DNA of 7,582 nucleotides, from the NCBI GenBank assembly GCA_947306375.1, contig CAMZGJ010000057.1:1-7582 (forward strand), read 5' to 3'. This document shows positions 5,429 to 7,582 of this stretch, piece after piece (the stretch's first letter is position 1; every line of letters begins with the position of its first letter). This DNA is from an uncultured Spirochaetales bacterium. Its GTDB lineage: Bacteria; Spirochaetota; Spirochaetia; Sphaerochaetales; Sphaerochaetaceae. The notes under the pieces were generated by a model. That model saw nothing but the letters and a program-made list of their open reading frames with translations, was not told the DNA's origin and searched no databases. Position numbers and translations under genes: made by a program.

Positions 5429-6105
5429 CCTTTTTCCGCAGTCACAGTAGAAGGGGGAGACAATGGCAACGCAGTCTTGTTCAGTTTCCACAAAACATAA
5501 CTCAACAGGAGGGTGAAAACTGCAAAGAAAGGATACACCAGCAGAACGCTTGAGGCTCCGAGACTGAAGAACCTGTACCAGTCGTAACCGTTTTCAATAA
5601 CTCCGTTTTCCATGTGGCTGTACGCGGAGGCTGCGTAATAAATACCATACAGAACCAACGGAACAAGACTGGAGAATATGTGTTTCAGCTTAATGGAATT
5701 TGTTTTCTCGTATAGAATAAAGACAAGGATACCCAACACGGGAACGACCAGATGCATTATGAAGTTTGAATGAACAAACAGGGAAAGAAAGCCTGTGGGA
5801 ATTATGAATCCTAGATAGAACACCGTCACCAGCATTGTAATGGTCACTGCCACCGTGCTCACCAGTTTCAAGACATACAGGCCTGCAACTACACTCTTGC
5901 TCTTTCCATTCAATACGCGGATTTGGGCAGTTGCCATAACAACTGCCGATACCCCCATCAGGATATTGGAATCCACGGTGAAGTAGCGGAAAACCTGAAG
6001 CTTTCTTGCAGAGAGAGAAAGGACGGTGTTATCCGTCATCATCCAGACAACTGCAACTATTGTAAGAATGAAAATAATAATGTTGATAATGATAGGTTTT
6101 TTCAT
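5425..6105 (-). CDS. Six-helix membrane protein, Pr6Pr/FAR-17a-like (second paralogue)
   Basis: These 226 residues have hydrophobic segments at about 5-24, 42-61, 75-101, 112-132, 143-160 and 184-207. The motif FRYFTVDSNILM (39-50), the MHLVVPVLGI helix (117-126) and LVLYGIYY (150-157) are shared with the protein at 485-1429, as are their helix pattern and spacing. The resemblance to Pr6Pr/FAR-17a-AIG1 membrane proteins is from memory; no catalytic function is assigned. The start ATG overlaps the TGA of the flavodoxin-like gene (ATGA), and its own TGA overlaps the ATG of the NifX-like gene in the same way. It is therefore the middle gene of a coupled operon, which suggests a membrane partner for a redox or metal-cluster process. 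Its C-terminal 16 residues (TALPLSPPSTVTAEKG) are not membrane-like. Confidence 0.82.
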   Translation of the reverse strand: MKKPIIINIIIFILTIVAVVWMMTDNTVLSLSARKLQVFRYFTVDSNILMGVSAVVMATAQIRVLNGKSKSVVAGLYVLKLVSTVAVTITMLVTVFYLGFIIPTGFLSLFVHSNFIMHLVVPVLGILVFILYEKTNSIKLKHIFSSLVPLVLYGIYYAASAYSHMENGVIENGYDWYRFFSLGASSVLLVYPFFAVFTLLLSYVLWKLNKTALPLSPPSTVTAEKG

Positions 6106-6653
6106 ATTGCGTCCATAATAGTTTTTTTAAGAATTGATTCTACATCCGCACCGACAACATCCAGACCTGTGGCTTTGATCAGTCTTACTTCAGGTATGCC
6201 GTAGTAGGACTGTGCCAGTGCTTTTACATAACCGTAGCCGTAGTCTTCAGGTACAACCGTACCTCCGGATGTCATAATGTATGTCAGACGTTTTGCTTTG
6301 CACAGGCCCTTGGGTGTGCCTTCCGGGGTGTATAGGAATGTTATTCCCAACACGTTGATCTGCTCTATGTACTGCTTGAGTGATGCCGGGAACGAAAGGT
6401 CCCAGTATGGTGCGGCAATAATAATTTCATCAGCTTTTGCAAACTGCCTTGCAAGATTGAACATGGGATTGTTGAAATCTTTTGCTTCAATCAGACTGTC
6501 TCGATGTTTCAGAAAGGCATGGTCAGTGACGGGGAAGGTAATTTCGTGGAGTCTTACTTCCTCATACTGCCCGTGTAGTTTGGAAAGCAGGCACTCTGCA
6601 AGTCTTCTTGTCCTTGAATTTTCATTTACACAGGCATTAACAAACAGTGTCAT
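6102..6653 (-). CDS. Flavodoxin-fold NAD(P)H-dependent oxidoreductase (AzoR/flavodoxin_2-like)
   Basis: The 183 residues fit the flavodoxin_2 (NADPH:quinone/azoreductase) family. The FMN phosphate loop follows the first strand (NACVNENSRTRRLAE, 6-20). The second half-site is AAPYWDLSFPASLKQYIE (80-97), which contacts the flavin ring and the dimer partner. A third flavin-side segment is MTSGGTV (127-133). Members use FMN and NAD(P)H to reduce quinones, azo compounds or other acceptors by two electrons. The chosen ATG at 6653 has GGAGGAAG seven bases upstream; an upstream in-frame ATG at 6692 lies near the promoter and has no such site. This is the first gene of a three-gene operon with a membrane protein and a NifX-like protein. 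It is divergent from the HAD relic, sharing a 51-base promoter gap. Confidence 0.88.
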   Translation of the reverse strand: MTLFVNACVNENSRTRRLAECLLSKLHGQYEEVRLHEITFPVTDHAFLKHRDSLIEAKDFNNPMFNLARQFAKADEIIIAAPYWDLSFPASLKQYIEQINVLGITFLYTPEGTPKGLCKAKRLTYIMTSGGTVVPEDYGYGYVKALAQSYYGIPEVRLIKATGLDVVGADVESILKKTIMDAI

Positions 6654-6679
6654 ATTCTTCCTCCACGCCCTTTTTAAGT

Positions 6680-6685
6680 TATAAT
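6680..6685 (+). promoter_or_regulatory. Divergent promoter region, HAD relic and oxidoreductase operon
   Basis: TATAAT on the plus strand lies 20 bases before the ATG at 6705, with no clear -35 box. On the minus strand TATAAC overlaps it, with TTGCTT 16 bases upstream as a weak -35 box for the operon. The two genes therefore probably share this 51-base region. Confidence 0.4.
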
Positions 6686-6704
6686 ACAACATTAAGGTGA
6701 AGCA

Positions 6705-6878
6705 ATGATCCGCAATATCATATTTGACATGGGTAATGTCCTTATTAAATTTGTTCCTTCCCGAATAGTAGAGGAACTGGGCCTTGATTCAAAGGAAGAC
6801 GAAGAGCTTCTTCTGAGTACCATTTTTCATACCGGAGAATGGCACCTCGCAGATCTGGGTGTTATGACTGGGTTATAG
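6705..6878 (+). pseudogene. N-terminal relic of a HAD-superfamily hydrolase
   Basis: The ATG at 6705 follows AAGGTG. The 57 residues start with IRNIIFDMGNVLIKF, the HAD motif I in which the Asp of FDMGNV is the nucleophile. The start of the helical cap (RIVEELGL, then FHTGEWHLADLGVMT) follows. HAD phosphatases of this type are about 200 residues long and need motifs II-IV, which are absent. The frame ends in TAG at 6878, just before the 3' end of the opposing ATPase gene. The second motif-I Asp is replaced by Asn (DMGN), as also happens in intact relatives. The product cannot be an active phosphatase. Confidence 0.7.
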
Positions 6879-6931
6879 CAGAAGGGGCTTTGTTAGTCAG
6901 TCCCGTATGTGTCATACACCGACAATGCAAA
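6879..6931. other. Junction between HAD relic and ATPase 3' end
   Basis: No gene is visible in these 53 bases. They hold only a weak five-base stem (GTATG/CATAC, 6907-6919) without a T-run, and no insertion-sequence end or repeat. HAD homology has ended before here, so the break lies at about 6865-6880. Confidence 0.4.
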
Positions 6932-7582
6932 TCAAATCAAATTGCTTGGAATAAGGTTGTTATTCCCGTTGATTGGAAAAGGTTCCGGATACATACAGAT
7001 TATGCCTCCATCACCATGAACCAGAGAGGTTTTATCAACAACGTTGAACTTCTTGATTTCCTTTCGGTCAGGATTGGCACTTTTCTTGATCTCCAAGGGA
7101 TGGATTCTGCCATTCTCCTCTACAAATACATCGATCTCTTTTGCGTTATCATCCCGGTAGAATGAGAGTATTGCATTGTTTCGAGCATATGCATAGTTCT
7201 TCACAAGTTCCATTACCACATAGTTTTCAAAAAAATGACCGCTTACAGCACCTGCCTGTAGTGATTCCGGAGTCAGCCATCTTGTCAGATAAGCACACAG
7301 TCCTGTATCACATAAAAAGAGTTTCGGAGTCTTTATGATACGTTGCAATTCATTGTTTGAATATGGTTCCAGCAGATAGATTACCTCCATGTCCCGAAGA
7401 ATCCCCAGCCATTTGATGGCGGTAGGGATTGATATCCCGGAGGCTTGTGCCAGTGTGCTATAGTTCACCAGGTTCCCGACAATGGCGGCACATGCACGGA
7501 TAAACCGTCTGAATCCATCTATATCTGTCAGACCTTCGTTGTTAACGGCGTCAGCTATAAGGTAGTTGTCAATGTAGGATTG
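6932..7582 (-). CDS. AAA ATPase with DUF4143 domain, C-terminal part (5' partial)
   Basis: The frame is open to the right edge, so only the last 216 residues are visible and the AAA Walker motifs lie outside. The visible part begins in the region following the ATPase domain (QSYIDNYL). It has a winged-helix-like segment (NYSTLAQASGISIPTAIKWL, with FRRFIRACA before it) and the DUF4143 block KTPKLFLCDTGLCAYL. GHFFENYVVMELVK and a nuclease-like core with EIDVFVE and HPLEIKKS follow, resembling the PD-(D/E)xK fold. The end (GIICMYPEPFPI) matches the usual family terminus. Such genes are common in anaerobes and are often scattered in many copies in variable regions; their role is not established. 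An internal GTG at 7468 should not be taken as the start, because homology continues upstream of it. Its 3' end abuts the broken HAD gene. Confidence 0.9.
   Translation of the reverse strand, partial: QSYIDNYLIADAVNNEGLTDIDGFRRFIRACAAIVGNLVNYSTLAQASGISIPTAIKWLGILRDMEVIYLLEPYSNNELQRIIKTPKLFLCDTGLCAYLTRWLTPESLQAGAVSGHFFENYVVMELVKNYAYARNNAILSFYRDDNAKEIDVFVEENGRIHPLEIKKSANPDRKEIKKFNVVDKTSLVHGDGGIICMYPEPFPINGNNNLIPSNLI

Noticed and set aside
4457..5500. Plus-strand frames opposite the SDR and NifX-like genes (4457-4816, 4967-5242, 5049-5297, 5264-5500)
   Set aside because: They are shadows of clear family members on the minus strand, and the codon patterns follow the minus-strand genes.
6277..6684. 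Plus-strand frame opposite the flavodoxin-like gene
   Set aside because: It is antisense to a well-supported oxidoreductase and has no domain or ribosome site.
6719..6738. Third copy of the TTGAC operator (TTTGACATGGGTAATGTC)
   Set aside because: It codes for the HAD motif FDMGNV, has different spacing and arms, and lies inside a coding start.

Overview
The window looks like a rearranged accessory stretch of a strictly anaerobic, probably host-associated bacterium. Clostridia or Treponema-like Spirochaetes would both fit. The clues are a COG2768-type Fe-S protein (DUF362), a NifB/NifX-type metallocluster protein, an AAA/DUF4143 ATPase, AAGGAG-type ribosome binding sites, TATAAT -10 boxes and intermediate base composition. 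This is inference: no rRNA or species marker is present. There is no tRNA, transposase or CRISPR array.

Layout. Positions 1-154: the C-terminal end of an unidentified membrane protein (+). 172-276: a 5' relic of a DUF362 gene (+), joined to the N-terminal relic of a DUF134 regulator (-, start at 354). 360-420: a strong promoter for that relic, bracketed by two palindromes. 485-1429: a six-helix membrane protein (+) whose last ~38 residues are antisense deoD sequence. 1283-1936: a 3'-truncated deoD (-). 2157-3250: a second DUF362 gene (+) with an early deletion and frame change. 3289-4014: an intact deoD (-), convergent with it across a shared terminator. 4121-4861: an SDR oxidoreductase (-) with its own terminator. 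4970-6653: a tightly coupled three-gene operon (-) of flavodoxin-fold oxidoreductase, second six-helix membrane protein and NifX-like protein with a Cys/His-rich tail. 6705-6878: a HAD phosphatase relic (+). 6932-7582: the C-terminal part of a DUF4143 ATPase (-), running off the right edge.

The main structural result is that 150-1960 and 2140-4040 are two copies of one convergent cassette, DUF362(+) and deoD(-). In the left copy everything between the first ~30 codons of DUF362 and the last ~30 codons of deoD has been replaced by a DUF134 start, its promoter and a membrane protein gene. The right copy has lost about a dozen codons near the start of DUF362, a segment that the left relic still carries.

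Functionally, the intact genes suggest purine nucleoside salvage (DeoD) and redox/metallocluster functions (DUF362, flavodoxin-like enzyme, NifX-like protein). A DUF134 regulator and a NifX-like gene in one window matches a pairing I recall from other anaerobes. Five genes are broken or truncated within 7.6 kb, so either the locus recombines often or the contig contains assembly joins.
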